In this document: positions 1-11,800 of the stretch, piece by piece
Layout: the number at the start of each line of letters is the position of its first letter
Numbering within the stretch: position 1 is the first letter of the stretch
Assembly (NCBI RefSeq): GCF_030272615.1
Contig: NC_081413.1
Span: 447,312,538-447,376,537 of the forward strand
DNA from: Cryptomeria japonica
Taxonomy: Eukaryota; Streptophyta; Pinopsida; Cupressales; Cupressaceae
Reading direction: 5' to 3'
DNA length: 64,000 bases
Notes under the pieces: model-generated
Told to the model about the DNA's origin: nothing
What the model saw: only the letters and a program-made list of their open reading frames with translations
Databases searched by the model: none
Position numbers and translations under genes: made by a program

Positions 1-1573
1 AATAGCTGCACATCTCTAGCTGCTACCTCCGCCTCTAATCTCTCTACCCGGGTCTACAAATAACCTATCATGTGCTCCCGCAGATCCCCAGTAGCTCCCT
101 CCCCCATGTCCATGGCTGTCTCACCTATATCACCCCCTCCACTAGGTCCCTCCCCTGCACCACCCTCCCCTGCACCTGTAGCCATCGGGATCTCTCTCTC
201 CATCCCCCTCCCACTCAGCTGCACTCCCTGCATCAAAGGTCCCTGTGATATCTGAAGAGGTAGTCCACCTCTCCCTCTCTGCTGCCTCGGCATCCCCAAT
301 CCTCCTCCTCCTCCTCCTCCACCTCCTCCGCCACCTCCATCTCCACCTCCATCTCCACCTCCTCCTCCTCCTCCTCCTTGACCTCCTGCTCTCCATCCTC
401 GTCCTCGTCCCCTCTCATCCTCAAACGCTGGGATCGGCTCAGCTGGGTCTGATATCCGTCGGATCGGGTGCGCCGCCCGATACTGTGTATACTCTGCTGT
501 CACACCTGCATCCACGACCCTTGGTCGTAAGTCCCATGGCCTCGCCTGCAGTGTCCGGAACTCTGCCAGTGCCTGATCATACAGTAGCACTGGACCCCAT
601 GCATACCGCTCTCGGATCACTCGTGCATACTGCCCTGATCCACTCGGCAATCCCTGCTGCCGTCCAAACTGCCTCATCACCCATCCTGGCACCTATCTCT
701 CTACATGATACGAAGTCCTCCCAATGAGGAATTGGGTCATGAAGCAATATGGTAGTGCCTCCACATCATCCTCCCATGGCTCACACTCTAAGTATGGCCG
801 CCAGATCACTGCATCCAAATCATCTAATGCCCACCGCCACCACTCTAGCTTCCCCAAGTGGGGCTGGCTCATCATACCACTATACATAAACATATAGGGC
901 TGGTCCACGGCTCGAAATCTCAGACTCACTGGTCGAGTCACTGGTAGATGCTCCCATGCCCACACATGCAGCAGCGTCATGCCTACTGCAAGCGAACCTC
1001 TCCCCCGGTACACTACCTCGTGTAACTCCTGATACATGTGCGCTAACACACATGGCCCCCAAGCATATCGGGTCCCCTCAGTCACCATCATCTCTATAAC
1101 CTGTCCCCACCCGACCGCCAATCCATGTGACCGCCTGTCTGGACACAGAAGTCCTCCCACGATCCCTGACAAAACTGCTGGAAGGGGCTCATATAGTGCT
1201 GCTATATCCTCCCATGCGATCGAGCCATCATCGATGTATACATCCTCATCAAATATCCACCGACAAGACACTGTCCCCCAGGATCTATCATATGTCACCA
1301 GCTGCCCCTGAATCGGAATTCGAAGGATACGCCACACGTCCTCTAAAGTCACTGTCATCTTGCCCTGGGGGCCAGATGGAACGTGCACGTCTCACTGTGC
1401 CATCGCTCTGCCAATGCTGTGATTAGGCCGTGATTCATCCGAATCATAGGCATATGCATCACCTCGTAGAGGCCAGTAACTGCAATACAATCAATCTCTA
1501 TCTGCGTCAATCGATCCCGCAATCCCTATGTCACGGGGTGGCGCTCGCGTAACTGCAACACGCGCAGATCCTC
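1..1573 (-). pseudogene. Plant mobile domain (PMD) antisense ORF, copy 1, exon 2, partial
   Basis: Reads right to left from a splice acceptor (TGTGCAG then GAG at 1573) and runs off the left edge. It contains the hallmarks of the plant mobile domain family (MAIN/MAIL1-like): GGLLCPD, VGWGQVIEMM, HMYQELHEVVYRG, VWAWEHLPVTRP and VMRQFGRQQGLP. A Gly-rich low-complexity segment follows (about 280-420), then a Leu/Glu heptad stretch at the edge. Three in-frame TAGs (693-695, about 1506, 54-56) and one single-base frameshift near 1380 break it. The protein resumes correctly after each, so it is a decayed gene and not three genes. PMD proteins in Arabidopsis affect transposon silencing. PMD ORFs are also carried by Mutator-like and Tat retroelements. 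It lies antisense between the lost pol (left) and the LTR at 2753, as expected for an extra antisense ORF of a Tat element. The identification as PMD is strong; the function inside the element is unknown. Confidence 0.8.
298..380. repeat. Trinucleotide CCT/CCA tract coding polyglycine
   Basis: A run of CCT, CCA and CCG triplets on the + strand reads as GGN codons on the - strand. It gives the polyglycine segment of PMD copy 1, with Asp interruptions. The tract also opens long artefactual frames on both strands. Confidence 0.85.
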
Positions 1574-2265
1574 CTGCACATAGACATTCATCCAACCACC
1601 ATCAGTTGTTTTGTTATCAAACTTTCTTAAGTTTAAACCTAGACTATCATCAGATACTTTGATCAAGTATCTTCGGGTCTCAACAGGTAAGCAATCATGG
1701 CCGCCTAGACTTCAACAGGCATTTATCCTAACACATGACCTAAGTCTCATCAGGCTGCTATGGTTCAAAACAACTCCCACTGCACCTCGCCATCCATCAA
1801 TCGTTAGTCATCCAGAGATTTATTTTGTCCGAAACTGGGGCATCTCGTTATCCTAAGGCAAAAGCACTATTTTATCTACAATAGCGCTAGTTATACACAA
1901 TAGCGCTACAATCACATCAATAGCGCTCAAACCTTTCTACAATAGCGCTACAACACCAAAAGTGCTAAAAACGCTATACAATAGCGCTATTACCCATACA
2001 ATAGCGCTATTACCCATCAATAGCGCTCAATTAATCCTACGATAGCGCTAATTTGTCAAAAGCGCTAAAACTTGACTACAAAAGCGCTAATTAATAGCAA
2101 AAGCGCTCAAACTAGATTACAAAAGCGCTATTGCGGCACAATAGCGCTACTTCATGGAGCAAAAGCGCTAAAAACATAGTTCCAACGTTCTTGCTCCGAC
2201 TTGATTTGGACTCAGCTAAAAACATATTAAAAATGCATGAAAAGAAAGTTTTCGAATTTGCGTAC
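1574..2265 (-). other. Intron of PMD copy 1
   Basis: Proposed 692-bp intron in the antisense PMD gene. The donor is GTACGC (2265-2260, weak) and the acceptor TGTGCAG (1574-1575 is the AG). Both flanking exons align with the same exon ends in PMD copy 3 and both keep phase 0, which is the main support. It contains the phased AGCGCT array at 1883-2169. The part at 1590-1870 shows nothing else recognisable. Confidence 0.6.
1883..2169. repeat. Phased AGCGCT motif array, 14 exact copies
   Basis: Exact AGCGCT occurs at 1883, 1902, 1922, 1944, 1983, 2003, 2022, 2044, 2061, 2083, 2102, 2124, 2143 and 2164. Spacing is 17-22 bp, apart from one 39-bp step that holds degenerate copies (AAGTGCT, AACGCT). 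The extended consensus is (A/T)AGCGCT(A/C). Sequence between motifs is not conserved, so this is a set of spaced sites and not an ordinary tandem repeat. It lies inside the intron of PMD copy 1. Confidence 0.95.
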
Positions 2266-2340
2266 CGCTGGTCCATAGTCGGCTGGGCGCTGGAATCGAC
2301 GCACTCACTCAAATCGGTGCTCGGTGATCGGAAATGGCAT
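2266..2340 (-). pseudogene. PMD copy 1, exon 1 (25 codons)
   Basis: Starts at ATG 2340-2338 and runs 25 codons to 2266, next to a GTACGC donor. The peptide begins MPFPITEHRF and ends RRFQRPADYGPA, with one TGA after Glu11. It matches exon 1 of PMD copy 3 (59686-59760) in length, start and C-terminal motif (QRPA-x-YGP). Two independent copies with the same length and phase make this a believable first exon, although neither is open. Confidence 0.6.
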
Positions 2341-2436
2341 CATAGCTCCTCCTTGCTCCTCCAAATGTCACTGTCAGAGCTCAAGTTTTCAACTAGTCGC
2401 GGTCACAAATGATCCTATTTTCACCCCTTTCACCCC

Positions 2437-2443
2437 ATTTATA
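2437..2443 (-). promoter_or_regulatory. TATA box of antisense PMD gene, copy 1
   Basis: The - strand reads GGGTATAAATGGGG, 97 bp upstream of the exon 1 ATG. PMD copy 3 has TATAAAAGGGG about 80 bp upstream of its ATG. The shared position argues for a dedicated antisense promoter inside the element. Between the TATA and ATG I see only leader; 2444-2739 holds pyrimidine-rich sequence without a gene. Confidence 0.55.
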
Positions 2444-2739
2444 CCCCCTGCTGTCACCGTAACTTCGCCCTGCTCATCGCCGTGGTCCCCATGAACTTCC
2501 CGCGCCTCCCATTTCTCCCTGTTTCCCCCGATTTCTTCTATTTTTCACCAGTATGCCTAACTTCTTCTCTTCTACCACCCTGCCAATTTTCGTTCTTTTT
2601 CGAGAGATCGCCCGATTTTTCGAAATTTTTCGGCCCATCTCTCGAAGGGGCATACCACCCATTAAATTTACATTTTATGGGGCATTTCTTCACACCAGTT
2701 TTTCTTTCTTTGAAACGATGCGATAAACTGCACCGTCTC

Positions 2740-2752
2740 AAAGAGGGGCAAA
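2740..2752 (+). other. Polypurine tract of Tat-1
   Basis: AAAGAGGGGCAAA lies directly before the TGTAGTCACA LTR start. The same tract, reversed, precedes the LTR of element F at 59278-59291. This fixes the orientation of Tat-1 as + and makes the PMD gene antisense. Confidence 0.8.
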
Positions 2753-4191
2753 TGTAGTCACATAAATCTGTCCATTTTAATTAAATGAATATTTCGTATT
2801 TATTTGATTAAAAATCTACTAGCCACCAATTAATTAAATTAATATTTAATTAATTCATCCCCAAACATTCTTCTATTAATTAAATAAATTATTCAATTTA
2901 TTTTAATTAATTCATTAAATCAAATTTCAATCAATTAAATAAATAAAATAAATTTATTTAATTAAAATCCCTTTTCCTCTTTTAAATAAATTAAATAAAA
3001 CATTTATTTAAATCATTATCCCCACCCCACTTGCATTTTCCTACAAATGCAACTTGCACACATTTATTGAAATAAATGAATTTTTATTTTAATAAAATCC
3101 CATTTTCCCTCACCCACCAAATCCACTTGCAAAAATCTAATCCCCTTCTAGATTCTTCTAACCCCTTCCTAATTAGCCTAATCCATCCCCTAAATATTGT
3201 CACATTCCTAAGCAAAATGGAGTCACTTCTCAAAGACCCCAAAGTCTTTGATAACCATTAAAGGCTTTCAACCTTCAACCACTTAATTCCTCAAAGTCTT
3301 TGATAACCATTAAAGGCTTCCAACTTTCAACCACTTAATCCCCCAAAGTCTTCAATAACCATTAATGGTTAATTCAACCCTCCCACATGGTTAAAACATT
3401 TGTTTTGACTCAACCTCTACCCAACCCAAGGGTCTCATCAAGCCTTCAATGCTTTGACCATGATTATCTCTTAATCATTTGCACAAAGGTTTATCCTTGG
3501 ATTAATTCCTAATTCAGTGGGTAATCCTAATTTATTCTTGACTCTTAGCCTTTAGATAACCATGAGGTCTTCTCAGGCCTTTAATGCCTCCAACCTCTTC
3601 TTTCAACCCAACCCTATGTTGACATTTGTCACCATTTTATTGGTGCCAATTGTGCACATGGATCCCCAACTTTCAAGCTTGACCCTTGATTAAACCATTC
3701 AATCCTGGCCATCCATTGCTCCATTTTTCCTATAAATAAAGCCCATTCCTTCATAATCCAGATCCTGAAAACTTGTATGCATTTAGACTATAGACATTTT
3801 AGAGAGCATTTTAGCATAAACAATCTAATCTTTTGTCTTTTGGTTAAAATACATCATTTTAGCATTACTATTAGCTTTTCATTTCATGTTTAGGAGCTAT
3901 ACTACAATCTCAATCCTCCATAAGCATCCATAGTGCAAAAAGCTGCTGAGAGCTACACTATTTTGGAACTTGGAGAGGAGAGGAACAAGGGAGAAGGAGC
4001 TAATATCATGCTAAGAGATAGTTGGAGATATCTCTTTGTCTTTACTTCTTTAGTTAGATTCATTAGCATGTTTTTAGTGTCTCTCTTGGAATGCCTTCAT
4101 GTGTTTGGTTTTTGATTGATTAACTCTAACGTCTTGTGTGTTTTGTGTTGTTTGATCTTAAGCTAACCTTGTGCCATTTAGGAGGGCATCA
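2753..4191 (+). repeat. 3' LTR of Tat-like element Tat-1
   Basis: Starts with TGTAGTCACA after the polypurine tract. It contains an AT-rich TTAATTAAAT section (2770-3010), several copies of an AAAGTCTTTGATAACCATTA phrase (3235-3365), and a TATAAATA promoter at 3731. It aligns in reverse orientation with 57930-59277. The right end (…GGGCATCA, 4191) is inferred from the TG…CA rule and is uncertain, because the partner LTR lies outside the window. Confidence 0.65.
3731..3738 (+). promoter_or_regulatory. LTR promoter TATA box, Tat-1
   Basis: CCTATAAATAAAGCCC sits 978 bp into the LTR. The equivalent element F site (58392-58399, - strand) is flanked by the same GAGC-AATGG-ATGGCCAGGA context. It would drive sense transcription of the retroelement. 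Confidence 0.6.
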
Positions 4192-6879
4192 GTTACCATT
4201 TGAGCTTTTTAAAAAATGAAATGGGCTGCGTGGTTGTTGAATGGGGCATTAAAACTTTTCAACAAATTCACCATGGCTATAGACCAAGACATGAAACCTT
4301 CAAGCAAACACTATTAGTGGTGTTTGGCCTCCGTGGTTTTGTAAAGACCATAAAAACTTCAGGAGATGTATAATGGCATTTGGAGGAGTTTGAAAAAAAG
4401 AGAACTCAAGTAAATGCATTTGGTAAGTATGAAACTCATTGAAGCTCCCAAACAAATGCACATTGACAAGCAATTAATCTTTGGCAATTGAAATTAATGC
4501 AGAAAATGTGGTGTTTGGAGAGGTATTTTTAAAACTTCAAGCAAAGTAATAAAGGCAACCAATGTATTTCCAACCAAATTCATTGCTATGTTAAAGCAAC
4601 AAGCCGTGGATGATTACAAAGGGCATTGAAACCCCCAGGGAAGGTGCCAAAGAAGAGAGAAGCTCCTCCCTGCCATTAAAACTTACAAAAAATGCATTTT
4701 CAGGCAAACCGTTTATCCCACATTGGTTGGGAAGTGTTCTTTTTTGCTATTTATAAGCAAATCCTCACCCAAGTATAATGTCAAAGCCTCAAGGCTTTTG
4801 ACGGATGGTGCTCAAGGGCGCCTAAGTGGACCCCACGCACGTGGGCATGTTTCACGAGGTGAACAAGGAGGCTGACTGGATGGTGAGATGTGGACCCCAC
4901 ACAGGCACGGTTCCCGAGGTGGGTGAATTTCGCAGAGGAAGAGCAGATTAACCAGCGAGCATGTTGAGGAGATCGGACGGTGTGCGTGGATTCGTGAAAG
5001 GAAGATGAACGAAGGTTAAGAATTGCGAAATGGCGAAAGCCAGGTGGTGGGTCCAAGTGGAAAGATAGCTCGCAAGTCATCCCAGGTGGCAGTGACATGG
5101 CACACAGTTGGTGCACAAGTGGCAATCCAATGGCAATGACGTGGCCTTGAGGTGGCGATGATGTGGCCGACAAGCAAGCAGACACATGGCGGAGTGATGA
5201 GGTGTCATCAGAGGTGCCGCCCAGTGGATCCAATTGACCAATCAGGGGCTACCACGTGCCAAGGCATTAGGGCAAAAAATGAGCCAAAAATCAAAATTAA
5301 ATTGTATAGTGCAGACTATAGAGAAATTCAAAAAATTTAAATGATGGATCTATATTCAAGATTAATTCGCTCAGAGGTCCATTTTTGCCCAAAATACTAA
5401 GTATCATATATCACCTGAAAGCTCTCAGGATGAGGAATGCATTTATTGAGTTAGTTTTAACAAATATGAGATATTTTGAGAGAAGTTTCCATGGGAAGGA
5501 AGGAGATATTTCTTGCAGTTATGAAAAAGGGACACATGGCATGTTCTGATGGATTCTGATCTTTTTCCCTCTCCTTCTTATTCCCAATTCTTCTTAATTG
5601 TAGGGGTTCCAATTTTTGAGAAATTCTCTAAGGGAGATTTCCAAGAGGGGTTCCAGTGGTGCATTTTAATTTTATGGGTTGTAATTGTTGATATTCTCAT
5701 TCTTTCTGTCATGGAATAGATATGTTTAGCTACAAATTCTTAGTTGTAGGCCATATATATATGTAAGGCATATATACATTTCCATTGGATTGTCTTCAGG
5801 GATTTTTTCAATTTCAATAAATTCAGTATTCAAGGGATTTTGAATTTATCTTCTCCAAGGGAGAGTGTAATTCTTGTTCTTAGGCATCCTTTACATAAAG
5901 GATTTAAATTCAATGAGCAGAAATTGTGAATTCTAAATTAATGTTTGGATTTGTATGATCTTTTGATTTGAAGTTCATAATGTATTAATGCCAGGCATTA
6001 ATATAAGGATATCTTTTCAATAAATTTGATATGTAGCTTGGATTTTGTTTGTGGCCATTTGTGTTGACTCTATGCCCAGATGAAGGCATTGATCTATTAC
6101 AATTCAAAGTTATTTGCACAAGAAATTTAAAATCCAACATCAGAATATCTTTCTTTGTTTTATGTTTTGTGGGAATATGTCCATCCATCTCATGTTTCAA
6201 AACATTGTTGAGTTGTAAGTGTAGATCTAGCCCATCTGCAATACCCTTCTTGTTATTGAGCCCTAGTGAGATCTATCGGTTTATGTTGATGCTGTCATAG
6301 GAGTGTAATAGGTTTAATTCTAAGCATCAAAGGTATACCCAACTAGGTTTTGTAGAGCCTGAAGATTAGAAGGATTCATATCCTTGTCATGTTGTCCAAG
6401 CCCTAAGATTCTTCATAGATTGAATTGGCTACTTCATAGATCAATTGCAGGTGTTCTTGGGTTATCACTTTTGGTGAACAACACAATGGATAGGTGCTCG
6501 GTGTGACAAAATCATTCTCCAGATAGTATACAACATATTCTCCAACTCCTGATAGATGTAGCTTCATCCTTTTGTTATCACTGTTTAAGAAATGGGTTTT
6601 CTTTTCCCATAATTGACTAACTTTTTGAAATTTTGAGTAAGACACACTATCAACTGCTTCAAGTTTATGTTAGGTCTTAAGGGTTTAGGGTTTCAATTTT
6701 AAATCGTTCAATATTTGATCAAAAACCCTTTGTTTTCTATTCTTGCGTTACTTTATCCACTTATGTAATGGGTCTTGGGGTCGTATGAGGTGTCCCCCCC
6801 ATGTCATTTGCCTAGGCGGTTGTTGAATTAATCATAAAAATTTATGCCTTATGTCTTTTCTTCCTAATGTTGTCAGGCC
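4192..6879. other. Non-coding stretch, no gene seen
   Basis: No reading frame with protein-like content. A TATTTATAAG box lies at 4748. GTGGACCCCAC recurs at 4829 and 4887, and one copy of the GAAATGGCGAAAG motif (see 6880-8500) lies at about 5025. 6310-6420 (CAAAGGTATACCC…GTCATGTTGTCC) resembles 13260-13350 and may be an LTR end, but I cannot pair the two as LTRs of one element. Confidence 0.5.
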
Positions 6880-8500
6880 CAATAAGTTGTACGCAACTCT
6901 CAGATGGATCTATGGTTTTCGCTATTTCATTAAGCAAAGTTGTGCATGGTTTAAGACTCGTGAAATGGCAAAAGGGAAAAGAGTGTTCAATGGCGCATTT
7001 GGTCTGGTTTAAAAGGGCTTCATCTCATTCAAGATCTAATGGCTGGCATTATTTTGCAGCCAAAACTTGCAAGTGAGATACCTTTCACGAAATGGCAAAA
7101 GCGTTTGGTGGGACCCTGCAGTGAAGACTTTCCAAGTGACTAAAAGGTGATCAAGTCTAATCTGATCTGACGGTTCGCGTTGTTTCATGGCTAATAGATG
7201 CTCGAAGGTTATGCCCTGTGAAATAGCGAAAAGGTTTTTTAGTCTATGAAAAGGTAGTTTCTATAAGAGCATAACAGATGCACAAGTCACATTTGATATG
7301 ACAGTTAGCACAGCTTTGCAGGAGGAAGATGCTCGATAGTTAGCTTTCGCGAAGTAGCGAAATGACATGGCACTCCAAGCAGGTAGTCCAGTTGGTTGAG
7401 ATGGCGAGTAAGATGATGGCACGTGGCAGAAGGTCAAAATAGTTAGCAAGTTAGGTCTAAGGATTAAAAGGTGGGTCCTAGAGGTAAGTCATGCCATGGG
7501 ATAAGAAATGACCTGGCAGATACAGGTGTCAAGGATGAGGTGGAATCCAGTGTTTTCTCTCAGCAAATAAAAGGTTGACATGTTAGTTTAAAAGTGACTA
7601 GATGCCAGGTGGATGGAGTTGAGTCAGAGGGCCCATGTCTGCCGAATTCAATTAAGTTGTTAAGCATCCAGCAAGTCAAATATAATCTAATGGCCCGCGT
7701 GAGTTTGCAATGGTAAAGTGCTCATGTTTTATGCCCTGTGAAATAGTGAAAAGGTTTTTGGGCCTCGAAGACAGATAAAGCATGAATTTAAAAGAGGATC
7801 AACTCCGATTCAATCTGACGGCTCGTGTTGTTTCATGGCTGTGAACCAACCGAGGGATATGCTTCACGAAATAGCAAAAGGAAAAAAGGTTCATCTAAGT
7901 GTAATGCTAGATGGTGACGTGTCCATTAGTATGTGGTTTTAGAAGAAGTTGAGGGCTCGCCAAGGTGTAACCGACAGTTATAAGGGAAAGACACATGGCT
8001 GACATTGAACTAAACTCGAAGAGTTTTCCAAAGCTAATGGTTGAGTGCCACGTGGTACTCGGTAACCAGTGAAAGAATAGCATAAGAATAGAAAGGATAA
8101 AGGTTTCCCTTAAAGGATGGTCATCTCCAATTTGATCCAATGCTTCGCGTTGTTTCGTGGCCCTAAGTTGAAAGCAGTTTAAGCTATGCGAAATAGCAAA
8201 AGACCGTTAGCAGTCAAGATAAAGGCGCGGTTAATGAAAAGGTTGACGGTCCCGGTAAGAGTTAAACACTGAGTAGTTGAAGTTCCATCTAACGCCTGGC
8301 GTAGCTTCGTGAAGGAAAAGTGCTCAAAGGATAAAGCCTGCGAAATGGCGAAAAGGAGGTAGGGCCCGATGCTAAGGCAAAGTAGTTAAGTCAGTGTAAA
8401 GGCCGATCAAGTTTCATTTGATCGGATGGTTGGCATGATTTTGTTTAACGAAATTGCCCAAAGGTTATGCTCTATGAAATAGAGAAAGAGTGAAAGGGAA
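6880..8500. repeat. Degenerate ~130-bp repeat field with GAAATAGCGAAAAG motif
   Basis: Versions of GAAATAGCGAAAAG lie near 6963, 7089, 7219, 7350, 7740, 7866, 8187, 8341 and 8476. Several are preceded by GCGTTGTTTC(A/G)TGGC (7180, 7829, 8148). Spacing of 126-154 bp between neighbours suggests an old tandem array with lost units between 7350 and 7740 and between 7866 and 8187. Near 6915 the inverse (TTTTCGCTATTTCA) occurs. It lies upstream of the long ORF of element E and may be its leader. Confidence 0.6.
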
Positions 8501-8857
8501 AAATGTGTAGGTATGTTGTGATCTGTTGGAGTGAAAATTTGAATTCTCTCATGAATTCAATTCTGAAGGGACGACCAAAGCATGCGGTATCAATGTCACA
8601 ATTAAGAGCTTGAGTACCATATATGATCTCATATCAATTGAGTGAAGGTATCATTCCAAATAATTGTTGCAGAGGAGCGGTTGCAGAGCTATTTTCTTCA
8701 AATATAGAGAAAATTCATTCAGTTGCAGAGCGGATTCCTTCAAGCTAAAAACAAGTTTTCTTGTACTCTTGTTTGGCAATTTCTTAGCAGTGTGTTTTAA
8801 TTGAGGTCTTGATTTGTCACAGAACTGGTTGGGGTAATATTGCTTGCATATTTTAAG

Positions 8858-11800
8858 ATGGCACCTAAGAGAGAGTTCTCAGGGAAAGTTAATTACCAAG
8901 AAAGGGCCATTTGTGATGATTTTTTCAAACAGTTGACATTGTCAACTAATCAAGCATCAAAAGTGAAAGAACTAGTGCCAAGAGCTCCTCGTTTGAAGAT
9001 AGGAGAAGGGTTATATGACAAGGGTAACTAGTTGAGAGACCCACAGGTTGGGTTGTCTAGGTTGGGGTTGTTCAAAGTTGGATTTGGCATGAAAAATTCT
9101 CCAGCCCTACAAAATAGCATCTGGGAGTTAGATGTAGGAAAATTGGTAGTTCCAGGAGTATTCATGGATATGGATCTCTTGACTCAGATTGCACATAATT
9201 ATGATCCAGTCACAAGGAGCATTAGGGATATAAATGGGAAAGCCCTCATTGAAATAAGTAATGAGGAATTCAGAAGTGCTTTTGGGCTTAATGAGTTTAC
9301 CAATTTTCTAGAGCCTATTAATTTCAAATCATTAGCTCAAGTATACAGTGCATAGAGGAACCACCTTAGAAATGGGCCTCTTAAGGAATTCTTTATGAAG
9401 ATAGGCAGGTTGACAGTTGTAGGACCCAAAAATATCATTCAATCTATTCACCCTTAGGGCTAAGGGATTGTATTGGTCACTTTGCCAAATTTTAGGAGAG
9501 GATGCTGAGGCAAATATGCCCAATCATTACATGCTAATGATTGCTCAAATTTTGAATCCTTCTCTTGCAGTAACCTTTGATTATGCTTATTTTATTATTG
9601 ATGCTATCCATGGAGGGTTGATAGGAATAAAGAATGGGAAGGTTGATAGGCCTTTTGGATGGTACTCCCTCCTCATGCATCTATTTTTATTCAAAGGTGG
9701 TGATTATTTTGCAAGTGGGATGGATCTTATAAAAGAGAAAGATGGAGAAAAGATGCCAGTGCAATTATGGAGTACGGTGTTGTCATGGGACAGAGATGAT
9801 GCTAGTTTCTTAAAATTTGATAAATGTTTTGCATCAAAGATTAGGACTCTCCTTTGTTCAGAAAATCCAAGAATCCCCAAGGTTCTTTTGGAATTTATTA
9901 GACCAAAAGAATTTGCAGAAAATATAAAAATTGTTCATAATTGGGGTGATATTTACTTATACCCTGTCTCAACAATTTTTAGAGTATTTGGTTTCACAGG
10001 CACTCCATTTTTATTGCCCTATTTGGTCCCTCTCAAAGTGGGAGCTACAGAAATCCTCAGACAAATTGGTAGTGTGCAAGAAGCAGAGCTAACAAGTAGG
10101 GGTAAAGGGACTATTTTCCCTACGGTTACTATAGCCCACCAATTTGTAATAACCAAGGGAGGTTGAAATTTTTTTGAGGATTTTCTTAAACCTTATCATT
10201 TGTCAATTGCAGTGTCTAGGTGTGCTGATCCTGAAGATTTCTTTAATGGCATGTTTAGAAAGAGAGCGGTGTGCAGAGGTAGACCCCATCAATTCCAGTT
10301 TCCTGAAGACCTCATTAGAAATGAGTTTGATCTAGATGAGCAGGAGCTGAGGAAGGAAAAATGGGTGGCTTATAAAAAGGCCTTAGATTTTGTGCATCAG
10401 TTTGATACTAGCTATGACCCATTGTCTAGCTTTTTCCCTTTTGAGGAGAAAATAAAGTTCCTAATTCTTTGCTTTGAGGATGAAATGCAGACTCTGAAAG
10501 AAAAGAGGGGGGTTGTGGTTAAAAACAACCCTAAAAAGGCAAGAATGGTTCTAAGTAGGTCTGCCCCCACTAGAGAAATCCCTCCTAGTGACTATACGTT
10601 GCACAAGAAGTCTAATTATAGTGTGTTGATGCCTACAACAGGGGAGCCCTCTACCTCTAAAGGAAAGAGGAGGATACAAGATGTCATTGACATCCAAGAG
10701 AGCCCAAAGAAGTAGAGAGTAGGAAAATAAATACAATCTGATACACCCTTGTATTCTCCATCCCAATCCCCTATTCATATAGGAGATGAACAGGCAGCAG
10801 TTGAGCAACTGATACAGTTAGGTAGCCTAGGAGAAATAGCCTACACATATGATGAAGTAGAAGAGGGAATGCCAGAAGAGCCCCTTGCTGCTAAGATGAA
10901 CATCACTACCAATGAATTCAAGGGATAGGAGTGGGATCCTGAGATCAAGTAGGGCAGTGATGACTTCTTGGCTGATAACAACTTTGTTACATAACAAGCA
11001 TTCATGCAATTTGTATGGAAGCAGAACATTCATAAATACAATACAAGGTGTGAAAAGAGAAAAGGTGAGCAGCCTCATAGAGATCCAGCTATAGTTAAGG
11101 AGGAAATAAAGCAAGAAATGATGGATGAGTTTAAGACCATCACTCCTAAGCAAGGAAGAGATACGGTGGCACAAGCTGGAGTACTCATTCTCCCTGAGTG
11201 GGACATAGCAGATGCCTTGGTATTGGAGGCAGTGAGAAAAGAAACAAAACCCATGGAGGGAATTACTTTTAGCAAAGATAATGCTGCACTTGTCATGTGG
11301 TCTCTCAAGAGAGATGAGAATAAGAGAAGTAAGGACACCCTAGGGTCAAGCTACCTTGGTGGAATGATAGTGAAAAGAGTGCAGAACATAGGGGTGGTGG
11401 AAGCTGCTAGCACTATGCTAGAAACTATAAAGTTTAGTGTTGCAGTAGCAGAAAGGGAAGCTAAGGAAAAAGAAGACCTCCAAGTCAAGCTAGAGACAAT
11501 TTTGAAGGCTTACAATAGTGCTAAGGAAGAAGTAAGAGGTAAAGATAGCATCATTGCTAAGCTGCAAAGCTAGTTGACAGGATAGTACCATCAAGGTAAG
11601 TCTTCAACACTGATGATTTCCTCTTCTCCTGCAAGACCTCCACCTACCAGCCCAATCATTGAGTTCCCACCATCTCCAGCACCTTCTAGTTCTCAAATGG
11701 TTGAGATCACTCCTCAAGAATTGGAGAATTTAAAACAGGCTTAGGCCTTATATGCCAGGAAGTATGAAGAAAGAGTAAGGGCTACCGTTTCAAGTTTTGC

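Noticed and set aside
245-727. Leu/His-rich 160-residue frame on the + strand
   Set aside because: It is the antisense shadow of the Gly-rich tail of PMD copy 1.
1883-2169. CRISPR-like array of short repeats
   Set aside because: Repeats are six bases with 20-bp steps, in a plant retroelement; no cas genes; the layout is that of spaced binding sites.
4781-5233. 150-residue frame on the - strand
   Set aside because: Composition without domains, in a repeat region; no partner copy or start context.
6403-6645. 80-residue frame on the - strand
   Set aside because: Looks protein-like but is isolated, with no continuation in either direction and no family recognised; it could be chance.
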